Positions 53,935-63,580 of a DNA stretch of 64,000 bases are shown one piece after another. The DNA is from Xanthomonas hortorum (GTDB lineage: Bacteria; Pseudomonadota; Gammaproteobacteria; Xanthomonadales; Xanthomonadaceae), in assembly GCF_002940005.1 (NCBI RefSeq), contig NZ_MDEF01000006.1. One strand, 5' to 3'. Positions within the stretch are counted from its first letter, which is position 1. Every line of letters begins with the position of its first letter. The translations under genes and the position numbers were made by a program. A model generated the notes under the pieces. That model ran no database searches. It was not told the origin of the DNA and saw only the letters and a list, made by a program, of their open reading frames with translations.

Positions 53935-55209
53935 ATGACCACTGCCAGGCCCGCAAATCCCGTTGTCTCGATCGCCATCGTCGGCGTGCTGTTTTTCATC
54001 ATCGGCTTTTTCACCTGGATCAACGGGCCGCTGATCACCTTCGTGCGCTTGGCGTTCGACCTCAACGAGGTCAACGCGTTTCTGGTGCTGATGGTGTTCT
54101 ACCTGTCGTATTTCTTCCTGGCGCTGCCCTCGTCGTGGATCCTCAAGCGCACCGGCATGAAGAAAGGCCTGGCGTTGAGTCTGGTGGTGATGGCGGTGGG
54201 TGCGGCGGCGTTCGGCCAGTTCGCCACACAGCGTTGGTATCCGGGCGCATTGGGCGGCCTGTTCGTGATCGGTAGCGGCCTGGCGCTGCTGCAGACGGCG
54301 ATCAACCCGTACATCAGCATCCTCGGCCCGATCGAGAGCGCGGCCCGGCGTATCGCCCTGATGGGGATCTGCAACAAGATCGCCGGCATCCTGGCGCCGA
54401 TCCTGATCGGCTCGCTGGTGCTGCACGGCATCGGCGATCTGTCCGAGCAGGTGGCCAGTGCCAATGCCGCGACCAAGGAAACCTTGCTCACTGCGTTTGC
54501 CGCCAAGATCCATGCGCCATATCTGGTGATGTCCGGCGTACTGTTGCTGTTGGCCATCGGCGTATTGTTCTCGCCGTTGCCCGAACTCAAGGCCTCCGAG
54601 GCCAACGCAACGCCCGGCGCTGCCGGCGTGCAGAAATCCAGCATCTTCCAGTTCCCGCATCTGTGGCTGGGCGTGTTGTGCCTGTTCGTGTACGTGGGCG
54701 TGGAAGTGATGGCCGGCGATGCGATCGGCACCTACGGTCACGGCTTCAATCTGCCGTTGGACAGCACCAAACTGTTCACCTCCTACACGCTGGGCGCGAT
54801 GCTGGTGGGCTACATCGCCGGCCTGGTGCTGATTCCGCGCGTGATCTCGCAGGCACGCTACCTGAGCGTGTCGGCGGTGCTGGGTGTGCTGTTCTCGCTC
54901 GGTGCCTTGCTCACCCACGGCTATGTGTCGGTGGGCTTCGTTGCCGCGCTCGGGTTTGCCAACGCGATGATGTGGCCGGCGATCTTCCCGCTGGCCATTC
55001 GCGGGCTCGGCCGCTTTACCGAAATCGGTTCGGCACTGCTGGTCATGGGTATTGCCGGTGGCGCGATCATTCCGCAGCTGTTCGCCATTCTCAAACAGCA
55101 CTACGACTTCCAGGTCGTGTTCGCTGCGCTGATGGTGCCGTGCTATCTGTACATCCTGTTCTATTCGCTGCGCGGTCATCGCGTGGGCCTGCCGGCCCAG
55201 GCCAAGTGA
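53935..55209 (+). CDS. nagP: MFS sugar permease NagP (FucP family)
   Basis: The 424-aa protein has 12 predicted membrane segments and is close to the FucP type: GFFTWINGPLITFVRLAFDLNEVNAFL, LFVIGSGLALLQTAINPYISILGP and AMMWPAIFPLAIRGLGRFTEIGSALL. NagP proteins import GlcNAc across the inner membrane without phosphorylating it, so a cytosolic kinase is required. It lies between the two regulators. Confidence 0.92.
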   Translation: MTTARPANPVVSIAIVGVLFFIIGFFTWINGPLITFVRLAFDLNEVNAFLVLMVFYLSYFFLALPSSWILKRTGMKKGLALSLVVMAVGAAAFGQFATQRWYPGALGGLFVIGSGLALLQTAINPYISILGPIESAARRIALMGICNKIAGILAPILIGSLVLHGIGDLSEQVASANAATKETLLTAFAAKIHAPYLVMSGVLLLLAIGVLFSPLPELKASEANATPGAAGVQKSSIFQFPHLWLGVLCLFVYVGVEVMAGDAIGTYGHGFNLPLDSTKLFTSYTLGAMLVGYIAGLVLIPRVISQARYLSVSAVLGVLFSLGALLTHGYVSVGFVAALGFANAMMWPAIFPLAIRGLGRFTEIGSALLVMGIAGGAIIPQLFAILKQHYDFQVVFAALMVPCYLYILFYSLRGHRVGLPAQAK

Positions 55210-55249
55210 GCGACGCGGCATGATGCGTTCCGACGAACAAGGTACATCC

Positions 55250-56317
55250 ATGCGCAGGCCCACCATCAAAGATGTCGCCGAGCGCGCCAAGGTCTCGTTG
55301 AAGACCGTGTCGCGGGTGATCAACAACGAGCCATCGGTGATGCAGGCCACGCGCGCACGCGTGCTGCGCGCCATCGCCGATCTCGACTACGAACCCGATC
55401 CGTCCGCACGCAATCTGCGCAGCGGTACGCCGTTCGTGATCGGTCTGGTGTACGACAACCCCAACCCGTACCACATCATCGCCATTCAAAATGGCGTGCT
55501 CGCCGCGTGCCGCGAAACCGGCTTCGGTCTGCAGATCCATCCCTGCGATTCCACCTCGCCGTTGCTGGCCGAAGAATTGGCCGAATGGGTGCAACGCTCG
55601 CGTCTGGCCGGCGTGGTGCTGACCGCACCGATGTCAGAGCGTCCCGAGCTGATGGCCGGGCTGGCCGCGCGCGGCATCAAAAGCGTGCGCATCATCGCCG
55701 CCACCGACGACCCGGGCGATGGCCCGTGCGTGTATATCGACGACCGCGCTGCGGCTTACGAGATCACCGAACATCTGATCCAGCTCGGTCATCAACGCAT
55801 CGGCTTCCTGTGGGGCGGCCCGCAGCATCGCTCCAGCGGCGAGCGCTACGCCGGTTACGAAGCTGCGTTGAAGGATTACGGCATCACGCTGGACAAGCAT
55901 CTGGTGATTCCCGGCGACTACACCTTCGACGATGGCTTCCGTGGCGCGCGCCGGCTGTTGTCGCTGCGCGAACCGCCCACTGCCATCTTCGGCAGCAACG
56001 ACGAAATCGCCGCCGGCGTGCTGGCCGCGGCCAAGTCCACCGGCATGAACGTGCCGTATCAACTCTCGATCGCCGGCTTCGAAGACAGCCCCTTTTCGCG
56101 CCAGTCCTGGCCGGCATTGACCACCGCCAAGCAGGCCACCGACGACATCGCGCGGCATGCCGCACGCCTGTTGATCAGCCAGCTGCGCAGCGATGCCTAC
56201 GACGACCAGCCCGCGCAATTGCAGAACCGCGGCTTCGTGCCGCAACTGGTCGTGCGCGGTTCCACTGCACCGGCGCAACCGCCGGCCGCCAAATCCTCTC
56301 CCACCGAATCCGTCTGA
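55250..56317 (+). CDS. nagQ: LacI-family regulator NagQ
   Basis: The 355-aa regulator has a LacI helix-turn-helix (PTIKDVAERAKVSLKTVSRVIN), hinge helix (SARNLRSG) and a periplasmic-binding-protein-like effector domain (about 60-340; IGFLWGGPQHRSSGERYAGYEAAL, TAIFGSNDEIAAGVLAAA). ATG 55250 is preferred because AAGG lies eight bases upstream; ATGs at 55220 and 55223 are also in frame. The AACGTT-centred palindromes at 42917 and 58891 are its likely operators. Confidence 0.9.
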   Translation: MRRPTIKDVAERAKVSLKTVSRVINNEPSVMQATRARVLRAIADLDYEPDPSARNLRSGTPFVIGLVYDNPNPYHIIAIQNGVLAACRETGFGLQIHPCDSTSPLLAEELAEWVQRSRLAGVVLTAPMSERPELMAGLAARGIKSVRIIAATDDPGDGPCVYIDDRAAAYEITEHLIQLGHQRIGFLWGGPQHRSSGERYAGYEAALKDYGITLDKHLVIPGDYTFDDGFRGARRLLSLREPPTAIFGSNDEIAAGVLAAAKSTGMNVPYQLSIAGFEDSPFSRQSWPALTTAKQATDDIARHAARLLISQLRSDAYDDQPAQLQNRGFVPQLVVRGSTAPAQPPAAKSSPTESV

Positions 56318-56322
56318 GCCCG

Positions 56323-57351
56323 ATGAGCCTTCCCCTCGAAACCGATACCTTGATGTTCCGCGAGGCGGCGCAGACCGCCGACGTGGTCGCCGCACAGTTC
56401 GCCCGCAACGCCGACACCATCGCCGCACTTGCGCAGTCGCTGCGCGACAACCCGCCGCCGTTCGTGGTGACCTGCGCGCGCGGTAGCTCCGATCACGCGG
56501 CGACCTACGCCAAGTACCTGTTCGAAACCCAGCTTGGCATCGTGACTGCCTCTGCTTCGCCATCCGTGGGCTCGGTCTACGCAGCGCCGCTGCAATTGCG
56601 CGGCGCGCTGTACATCGTGATTTCGCAATCGGGCAAGAGCCCTGACCTGCTGCGCAATGCCGAGGCCGCAAAGGCTGCCGGCGCGCGCGTGGTCGCCCTG
56701 GTCAACGTGGAAGATTCGCCGCTGGCGCAATTGGCCGAGGTGGTGATTCCGCTGGGCGCAGGCCCGGAAAAAAGCGTGGCCGCCACCAAGAGCTATCTGG
56801 CTTCGCTCGCCGCAGTGCTGCACCTGGGCGCGGTGTGGAAGAACGACCCCGCATTGCTGGCCGCGCTGGATGCATTGCCGCAGCAGTTGCGCAACGCCTG
56901 GCAGGCCGACTGGTCCGCACTCACTGCCGGCCTGTTGCCCGCACACAACCTGTTCGTGCTCGGTCGCGGCCTGGGCCTGGGCGCGGCGCAGGAAGCGGCC
57001 TTGAAGTTCAAGGAAACCTGCGGCCTGCACGCCGAAGCCTATAGCTCGGCCGAGGTCAAACACGGCCCGATGGCGCTGGTGGGCCCGGGCTTCCCGGTGC
57101 TGGTGTTTGCCCAGCCGGATGAAACCGGTGCCGGCACGCGTGCACTCGCCGCCGAATTCCGCGCGCGTGGCGCACAGGTGTGGCTGGCCGCGCCCGATGG
57201 CGACCTGCCGCTGGCCGATGCCGCACATCCGGCCAGCGCACCGCTGCTGACCGTGCAAAGTTTCTATCGCGCCATCAATGCGCTCGCACTGCAGCGTGGC
57301 CACAACCCCGACTTGCCGCCGCATTTGAACAAGGTTACGGAAACGGTTTGA
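56323..57351 (+). CDS. nagB-II: Glucosamine-6-phosphate deaminase, SIS-domain type (NagB-II)
   Basis: The 342-aa protein has two SIS domains (FVVTCARGSSDHAATYAKYLFE and VISQSGKSPDLL; LFVLGRGLGLGAAQEAALKFKE), then AYSSAEVKHGPMAL and the C-terminal HLNKVTETV that closes over the sugar phosphate. It resembles the isomerase half of GlmS. In GlcNAc loci this type deaminates GlcN-6-P to fructose-6-P. It starts 5 bases after nagQ and ends 2 bases before nagA. Confidence 0.92.
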   Translation: MSLPLETDTLMFREAAQTADVVAAQFARNADTIAALAQSLRDNPPPFVVTCARGSSDHAATYAKYLFETQLGIVTASASPSVGSVYAAPLQLRGALYIVISQSGKSPDLLRNAEAAKAAGARVVALVNVEDSPLAQLAEVVIPLGAGPEKSVAATKSYLASLAAVLHLGAVWKNDPALLAALDALPQQLRNAWQADWSALTAGLLPAHNLFVLGRGLGLGAAQEAALKFKETCGLHAEAYSSAEVKHGPMALVGPGFPVLVFAQPDETGAGTRALAAEFRARGAQVWLAAPDGDLPLADAAHPASAPLLTVQSFYRAINALALQRGHNPDLPPHLNKVTETV

Positions 57352-57353
57352 AC

Positions 57354-58508
57354 ATGGATGCTTCCCCGATTCAAGCGTTGTGCAATGCACGCGTGCTCAC
57401 CGACGACGGCCTGCAGGATGGGCTGGTTGTCTTGCTGGCGGGCACGCAGATCCAGGCGGTCGTGGCGGCCGACGATGCGCGTGTTGCGCAGGCGCATACA
57501 CGTGTGGATCTGGGTGGCGCCACCTTGTTGCCGGGCTTTATCGACATCCAGGTCAATGGTGGTGGCGGCGTGTTGTTCAACAACGCGCGCGACCCGCAGG
57601 CACTGGCCACGATCGCCGCAGCGCATCGCCGCTTCGGCACCACCGGCATGTTGCCGACGTTGATCAGCGACACCGCCGAGGTGATGGCCGAGGCGATCGA
57701 CGCCACGCGTCAGGCGATCGCGCAAGGCGTGCCCGGTGTGCTCGGCATCCATCTGGAAGGCCCATACCTGAGCCCGGCCCGCAAGGGCACGCACGACGCG
57801 CACAAGTTCCGCCTGCCGGACGCGCACGAGATTGCGGTCGACACCTCGCTGGACAACGGCGTCACCCTGATTACGCTCGCGCCCGAGCGCGTGCCGTTGG
57901 ACGACATCCGCGCCTTCGTCGCCGGGGGCGCAATCGTGTTCGCCGGCCACACCGCAGCGACATACGAGCAGGCCCACGCCGGCATTGCTGCCGGCGTCAG
58001 CGGCTTCACCCATCTGTACAACGCGATGTCGCAACTGACCGGGCGCGAACCCAGCGCCGTAGGTGCCGCGTTGGAAGACTCCAACGTGTGGTGCGGCGTC
58101 ATCGTTGACGGCGTGCATGTGCACCCTGCCAGCCTGCGTGTGTCACTGGCAGCCAAGCCGCGCGGCAAGGTGTTGCTGGTTACCGATGCCATGCCGATGG
58201 TCGGCGCCGACAGCCCCAGCTTCGATCTCTACGGCGAGACCATTACCGCCGTGGACGGCGTGGTGCGCAATGCCGACGGCGCACTGGCAGGCTCCGCGCT
58301 GGACATGGCAACGGCAGTGCGCAACAGCGTGCAATGGCTGGGCGTGGACCTGGCCGAAGCCGCGCGCATGGCGTCCACCTATCCCGCGCAGTGCATCGGA
58401 TTGGGCGAACGTCTTGGTCGGATTGCGCCGGGATATCAAGCCGATCTGGTGTTGGTGGATGCGGATGTGCAGGTGTTGGCGACATGGGTGGCCGGGCAGC
58501 GCGAGTAG
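57354..58508 (+). CDS. nagA: N-acetylglucosamine-6-phosphate deacetylase
   Basis: NagA converts GlcNAc-6-P to GlcN-6-P for the deaminase upstream. The 384-aa amidohydrolase has LLPGFIDIQVNGGGG, the metal ligand motif GIHLEGPYLSPARKGTH, GHTAATYEQAHAG, GFTHLYNAMSQLTGREPS, VDGVHVHP and the catalytic Asp in VTDAMPMVG. It is complete and of normal length. There is no clear terminator after it. Confidence 0.95.
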   Translation: MDASPIQALCNARVLTDDGLQDGLVVLLAGTQIQAVVAADDARVAQAHTRVDLGGATLLPGFIDIQVNGGGGVLFNNARDPQALATIAAAHRRFGTTGMLPTLISDTAEVMAEAIDATRQAIAQGVPGVLGIHLEGPYLSPARKGTHDAHKFRLPDAHEIAVDTSLDNGVTLITLAPERVPLDDIRAFVAGGAIVFAGHTAATYEQAHAGIAAGVSGFTHLYNAMSQLTGREPSAVGAALEDSNVWCGVIVDGVHVHPASLRVSLAAKPRGKVLLVTDAMPMVGADSPSFDLYGETITAVDGVVRNADGALAGSALDMATAVRNSVQWLGVDLAEAARMASTYPAQCIGLGERLGRIAPGYQADLVLVDADVQVLATWVAGQRE

Positions 58509-59131
58509 GCGTGCGTGCCGCGTGGATCCATACCGCGAGGCGAGTTGCTGGTGGTGGTTAGAACGTCGCCCGTCGTCTTGCTGTAACTGCGTGAGCCGAC
58601 ATCCTTGGTGTGGGTGAGGTCCGATTGTGCACGCGCACTTGCCTTTCTCGTGAGCGTGTTCTCTGCGCACGCGCACTCCATCTACGCACGCAAAACACTT
58701 TGCATCGCAACATCTGCGTGCGCAGCCATATAGCATCAGGGCTCCATGCGCAGTGGTCTGCCCACACACCAAAAAGAATGCGATGGCGATCACGTCGTCA
58801 TTCCGTTATCTGCGTTGAATTCGACGAATTACACATAAATCAGGCTATTTGTGTCGTTGAGTTGACAGCGCGGCTTGCGGGAGGCACCTTCGCTGATAAC
58901 GTTGTCAGCGAACAGGAGCACACTCCGAATTCATGCAGACGTTGCCGCCGATCATGCATCGGTCTGCCGTCTTGACCCGCACGCCGCCATTGCAATGGCA
59001 AGCCCAATCGCAATGGCAGTGCGGGACGCTGCTCGCATCCGGCACAGGGGACGGAGTGCGGGCATGGCACGCGCATCGCGCGTTCTTGCGCAACTCACCG
59101 GTTGCGACGTATCAGCCTAGAGGTCCACGCA
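58509..59131. other. Upstream region of the second glycan-locus TonB receptor, no gene seen
   Basis: This 623-base intergenic stretch is of lower GC content in its middle part. It contains the operator-like palindrome 58891-58910 and two copies of TG(T/C)GCACGCGCACT (58626-58639 and 58664-58677). A TTGACA occurs at 58862-58867 without a convincing -10. The short frames seen here have no protein features. Confidence 0.6.
58891..58910. promoter_or_regulatory. 20-bp palindromic operator, NagQ-like (LacI family)
   Basis: CGCTGATAACGTTGTCAGCG is symmetric except for one base pair and lies 222 bases before the receptor start. Its core matches the palindrome at 42917-42930. Confidence 0.65.
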
Positions 59132-61795
59132 ATGGTGTATCCCCGTGTGTTCGAGTTGTCCGGTCATGTCCTGTGTCATGCGCGTGCACCGCGTCGTTCG
59201 CCACTGAGCGCAGCGGTCCGTGGTTTGCTGTTGGGTGGCGCGGCTTTTGCCAGTACTGCGGCACTTCCCGCATTCGCGCAGGAACAGCCTGCACCCGCCC
59301 AGCAACAGGCACCCGCGCAAGCCAATCCATCGGTGTCCACCTTGGATGAAATCAAGGTGGTGGGCTATCGGGCCAGTCTCGGCAAAGCGCTCAACGTCAA
59401 GCGCAATGCCGATGCGATCGTCGATGCAATCAGCGCCGAAGATATCGGCAAATTCCCCGATACCAACGTCGCCGAATCGTTGTCGCGGCTCTCCGGCATC
59501 ACCGTGGACCGGCAATTCGGCGAAGGCGAAAAAGTCAGCATCCTCGGCACCGATCCTGCGCTCAATCGCGTGCTGCTCAATGGCCAGACCATTGCCTCCA
59601 CCAGTTGGGGCGGCGACCCCAACGACCCGGATAGCCGCTCGTTCAACTACAGCACCCTGGCGCCGGAAGTGGTCGGCTTGATGGAGGTCTACAAGACCCC
59701 GGAAGCGCGTATCGACGAAGGCTCCATCGGCGGCACCGTGATCGTGCACACACGCAAACCGCTGGATCTCGAGCGCAATACGCTGACCGGTACGGTGAGC
59801 TACGGCTATAACGATCGTTCCGAAGACCCCAAGCCGAACGTATCGGCGTTGTACAGCTGGAAAAACCAGGACGAAACCCTGGGCGTGCTCACCTCGGTGA
59901 TGCATTCGCAGCGCGTGTTGCGCCGCGATGGTGTGGAAATTTTCGGCTACGACAACGTGGAAGGTGCAGGGTTTCCGCCGGGTGTGGTGGGCAATAACAC
60001 CGGTGTGTTTCCGACCTCGATCAACACGGCCTTGTTTCAGCAGACCCGCAAGCGCGATGGTGTCAGCGCCGCATTGCAGTGGAAGCCGGATGCCGACTTC
60101 GAGCTCAATCTGACCGGTTTGTACGTCAAGGAAAGTTTCGACAACTACAACCAGAGCCGCTACGGCTACTGGGGCTCCAACCCGGGCGATGCGCAGGCGC
60201 TGGGCTTCGAAAACGGCGTGGCGACCTCGGGTACGTTCGGCGATCAATCCACCACGTTCCTGGACGGTTATCTGCGCAACAGCGATGTCACCACCGGCAG
60301 CATCCACTTGCGTGCCGACTGGCATGGCGATGGCTGGAATGCGTCGAGCCAGGTTGGCTACACCAGCTCGCAAGGCGGTGCAGAGCGCATCTACGGCATC
60401 CAGTTCCGCAATCTCGCCGGTTATAGCTACAACATCGACGGGCGCCGTACTGCGATGGACTACAGCACCGACCCCACCAACGCGGCGGCGATGCAACTCA
60501 ACAATGCATCGGCCAGCCACAGCCCGCAGTACGACAAAGAGCGCTATCTGCAGCTGGACTTCGATCATGCAGTGGAGTGGGGGCCATTCACGCAGATTCT
60601 GACCGGTATCAAGCTCACCAATCACGCCACCGGGCAGTCGGCGTACAGCCGCACCTGGACGCCGAACGATGGCAGCACGCTCGCCGCATTCTCGCCGGGC
60701 ACCACGCCGTCGGGCTATCTGGATGGCATATCGACCAGCGCCGATATGCAGCAATGGTCGACGATCAACAGCGGCGCGATCAGCCAGTACATCAGTGGAC
60801 TGGAAGGCGATGACGGGCTGCCGATCAGCTACGCCGGCAACTACAGCATCGAAGAGCAGAACCGTGCGTGGTTCCTGCAAGCCAATTTTTCCGGCGAGCG
60901 GTATCGCGGCAACATCGGCGTACGTTATGTGCATACGCGCGATTCCACCGACGGTTTCAGCTATGCGCCGGGCGGCGGCTACACGCCGGTCAACTTCCTC
61001 AACAGTTATGGCAAGTGGCTGCCGGCCTTCAATATCGCCTACGACCTGCGCGACGATTTGATGGTGCGCTTTGCCGCCTCCAAGGTGATCGCGCGGCCGC
61101 GCTACACCAACATGACCCCGTACGTGGCCACCGACGACACCACGCTCACCGCATCCACTGGCAATCCCGGTCTGAGCCCGTACGAGTCGACCAATCTGGG
61201 CGCATCGCTGGAGTGGTATTTCTCCGACAGCAGCCTGCTCAGCAGCGAGTTCTTCTCGCGCGATATCTCCAACTACATCCTGACCACGGTGGAAGACCGG
61301 GTGTTCTTCAACAACGCCACCGGCGGTTCGAGCACGTATCAGACCTCCGTGCCGACCAATGCCGGCGACGCCAAGGTGCGTGGCGTGGCGCTCAACCTGC
61401 AGCACAACTTCGGCAACGGATTCGGCGTGGTCGCCAACTACACCTATTCCGATTCCAAGACCGACGGCGATTACAGCCTGCCGTACAACTCGCGCAATGC
61501 CTACAACATCAGCCCGTACTACGAGCAGGGCAAATGGAGCGCGCGGGTGAATCTGGGCTGGCGCTCGGAGTACTTCACCCAGATCGGTCGGCTCAATGGC
61601 CAGCAAATGACCGACGCGTTTACGCAAGTGGATGCATCGTTCGGCTACCAGGCCACCGAGCGCCTGCGCGTGGCGCTGGAAGCCACCAATCTGCTGGACG
61701 AAACCTACTTCAGCTACATCGGCAACAAGAACCAGCCGTACTACATCTACAAGAACGGTCGTTCTTTCATGCTGAGTCTGAATTTCAAGCTGTAG
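59132..61795 (+). CDS. TonB-dependent outer membrane receptor of the GlcNAc/N-glycan locus
   Basis: The 887-aa receptor has a long basic N-terminus before the hydrophobic signal core (GLLLGGAAFASTAALPAFAQ), a Pro/Gln/Ala linker and a TonB-box-like DEIKV. The plug follows (DAIVDAISAEDIGKFPDTNVAESLSRLSGITVDR; VLLNGQTIAS; IGGTVIVHTRKPLDL), then a barrel ending in NFKL. ATG 59132 has an AGAGG site eight bases upstream; the frame is open to 59102. By location and the shared operator it most likely imports chito- or N-glycan-derived oligosaccharides. Confidence 0.9.
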   Translation: MVYPRVFELSGHVLCHARAPRRSPLSAAVRGLLLGGAAFASTAALPAFAQEQPAPAQQQAPAQANPSVSTLDEIKVVGYRASLGKALNVKRNADAIVDAISAEDIGKFPDTNVAESLSRLSGITVDRQFGEGEKVSILGTDPALNRVLLNGQTIASTSWGGDPNDPDSRSFNYSTLAPEVVGLMEVYKTPEARIDEGSIGGTVIVHTRKPLDLERNTLTGTVSYGYNDRSEDPKPNVSALYSWKNQDETLGVLTSVMHSQRVLRRDGVEIFGYDNVEGAGFPPGVVGNNTGVFPTSINTALFQQTRKRDGVSAALQWKPDADFELNLTGLYVKESFDNYNQSRYGYWGSNPGDAQALGFENGVATSGTFGDQSTTFLDGYLRNSDVTTGSIHLRADWHGDGWNASSQVGYTSSQGGAERIYGIQFRNLAGYSYNIDGRRTAMDYSTDPTNAAAMQLNNASASHSPQYDKERYLQLDFDHAVEWGPFTQILTGIKLTNHATGQSAYSRTWTPNDGSTLAAFSPGTTPSGYLDGISTSADMQQWSTINSGAISQYISGLEGDDGLPISYAGNYSIEEQNRAWFLQANFSGERYRGNIGVRYVHTRDSTDGFSYAPGGGYTPVNFLNSYGKWLPAFNIAYDLRDDLMVRFAASKVIARPRYTNMTPYVATDDTTLTASTGNPGLSPYESTNLGASLEWYFSDSSLLSSEFFSRDISNYILTTVEDRVFFNNATGGSSTYQTSVPTNAGDAKVRGVALNLQHNFGNGFGVVANYTYSDSKTDGDYSLPYNSRNAYNISPYYEQGKWSARVNLGWRSEYFTQIGRLNGQQMTDAFTQVDASFGYQATERLRVALEATNLLDETYFSYIGNKNQPYYIYKNGRSFMLSLNFKL

Positions 61796-62054
61796 AGCGC
61801 ACGGTGTGGGGGAGGTGCGCACGGGCGCGTGGCCGGCATCGATGCTCATGCCACTGCGCGCCCGGTGTGCTTCCTGCAAATACTGCGCTTCTTCGCGTCG
61901 CGCAGAGCGTTGCGCCTGGCGATTCATGCGTCTCACGCGGTGCAATCAGCCGCGTAGGAGTGCACCTGGGCGCGAGGTGGCTTTCACGAATGATGCTGGC
62001 CTAGCTCACCGATCCGCCGGCACAGCGCCGCTCCCCTCAATAAGCGACTGCTTC

Positions 62055-63293
62055 TCACTCCATACTTTTCAAAATGCGTACAGCCGCAATTGCTGTAATC
62101 CGTGCCTTCGCTAATGCCTCACCGATCTGCGGGCCTTGCAAACCTTCTGCAGCCAGGTCGCGTGCGTTGATTGCTAGCGCAGCAGCATGCAAGCGCTTGA
62201 GTTCTTCGCCCTGCGGATACGCCGCGTCTTCGCTGCCCAGTCGGCCACGCTTGTCTGCTTCGCAGACCAGGGCGAGCTGTGCGATGCGTTCGGGGCGGCG
62301 GAAGGCATCGCAACGCACCAGCAGTTCGTGCACGGTGCGGTCGCGCAGTTCGGGCAGGCGATGCACGTTCAAGTGTTCGCGGCAGGCGGTGACGGCGAGC
62401 TGGCGATACTCCTGCGGCACCTTGAGGCGTTCGCACAGGGCTTGCAGCGGGGCGACACCGCGTTGCTCGTGCATGATGTGGCGTGGCCATGCGTCGGGTG
62501 GTGTGAGTGCTTTGCCCAGATCGTGGGTGAGCGCGGCAAAGCCCACCAGCGCATCGCCCGGCGCCAGTCGCGCGGCCATGTCGCTGACCATTTCCTGGTG
62601 GATGCCTGTATCCACTTCAGGATGAAACTCGGCGCGTTGCGGTACGCCGTACAGCGCGTCGATTTCCGGCAGGATGACGCGCAGCGCATCGGTGTCGTGC
62701 AGGGTGCGCAAAAATGCGGAGGGCTGTGCGCTTGCCAGTACGCGACGCAACTCCTGCCACACCCGTTCGGGCACCAGGCTGTCGAGTTCGCCGCTGGCGG
62801 CCATCTCGCGCATCAATGCAGCGGTCTCTGGCGCGAGAGTGAAACCCAACGGTGCCAGTCGCGCCATGAAGCGCGCTGCGCGCAAGACGCGCACGGGATC
62901 TTCGACGAACGCGGGGCCTACATGACGTAGCACGCGTGCTTGCAGATCGTGCGCGCCGCCGTAGGGATCGAATAGCTCGCCAGTGTCTTCGTCGCGTGCG
63001 ATCGCATTGATGGTGAAGTCGCGGCGCAGCAGGTCTTCTTCGAGCGTCACCGACGGGTCGGCATCCACCACGAAGCCGCGATAGCCGCGCCCGGACTTGC
63101 GCTCGGTACGCGCTAACGCATATTCCTCACCGCTGTGCGGATGCAGAAATACCGGGAAATCCTTCCCCACCGGTTTGAAGCCCAGGCTTTCCATCTGTGC
63201 CTGATCGGCACCGACCACGACCCAGTCGCGGTCGCCAGCAGGCCGACCAAGCAGGGCATCGCGGACTGCGCCGCCAACGAGATAGATCTTCAT
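62055..63293 (-). CDS. cca: Multifunctional CCA tRNA nucleotidyltransferase
   Basis: Cca adds and repairs the CCA end of tRNA. The 412-aa protein starts MKIYLVGGAVRDALLG, with the catalytic Asp pair in GDRDWVVVG, the RRDFTINAIA motif and the template motif EDPVRVLRAARF. The C-terminal HD domain (GFAALTHDLGKALTP) supplies the phosphatase/phosphodiesterase activity of the E. coli type. The start at 63293 fits the family; upstream in-frame ATGs would add 13 residues. The 259 bases between the receptor stop and this gene show nothing recognisable. Confidence 0.96.
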   Translation of the reverse strand: MKIYLVGGAVRDALLGRPAGDRDWVVVGADQAQMESLGFKPVGKDFPVFLHPHSGEEYALARTERKSGRGYRGFVVDADPSVTLEEDLLRRDFTINAIARDEDTGELFDPYGGAHDLQARVLRHVGPAFVEDPVRVLRAARFMARLAPLGFTLAPETAALMREMAASGELDSLVPERVWQELRRVLASAQPSAFLRTLHDTDALRVILPEIDALYGVPQRAEFHPEVDTGIHQEMVSDMAARLAPGDALVGFAALTHDLGKALTPPDAWPRHIMHEQRGVAPLQALCERLKVPQEYRQLAVTACREHLNVHRLPELRDRTVHELLVRCDAFRRPERIAQLALVCEADKRGRLGSEDAAYPQGEELKRLHAAALAINARDLAAEGLQGPQIGEALAKARITAIAAVRILKSME

Positions 63294-63478
63294 CGCCATA
63301 TGATGCCCGATGCGGTGCGCGAGTCGAAACAACGCGAACTGATTGTGGTTGGCGTCTGGCTAGGCTTGGGTGGCCAAGTGATGCCAACACATAAATCTCA
63401 GCGTATCGCAGCGGTTGGTCGGTGCGGATAGATCAGTCGTAGAGCGGAGAGCGCTGATCTTTTGATTGGCTGCAGTGC

Positions 63479-63580
63479 CCTTGCCCGCCCACCGTCGCGG
63501 GACACGCCGCAAGTACGTCCGTGTAGGCTCTTACGCGGCATCCATGCCGCGTAAGGTCCCGCGACGGTGGGCGGGCAAGG
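63479..63580. repeat. 102-bp nested palindromic repeat, copy D
   Basis: Perfect 25-base arms (63479-63503 and 63556-63580), inner palindrome 63531-63554. The left flank GTGCGGATAGATCAGT-AGAGCGG (63423-63447) is the same as before copy C. The region 63294-64000 contains only repeats and no gene. Confidence 0.92.

Noticed and set aside
59117..61945. 942-codon minus-strand frame opposite the second glycan receptor
   Set aside because: Shadow frame; the plus strand encodes a complete TonB-dependent receptor.
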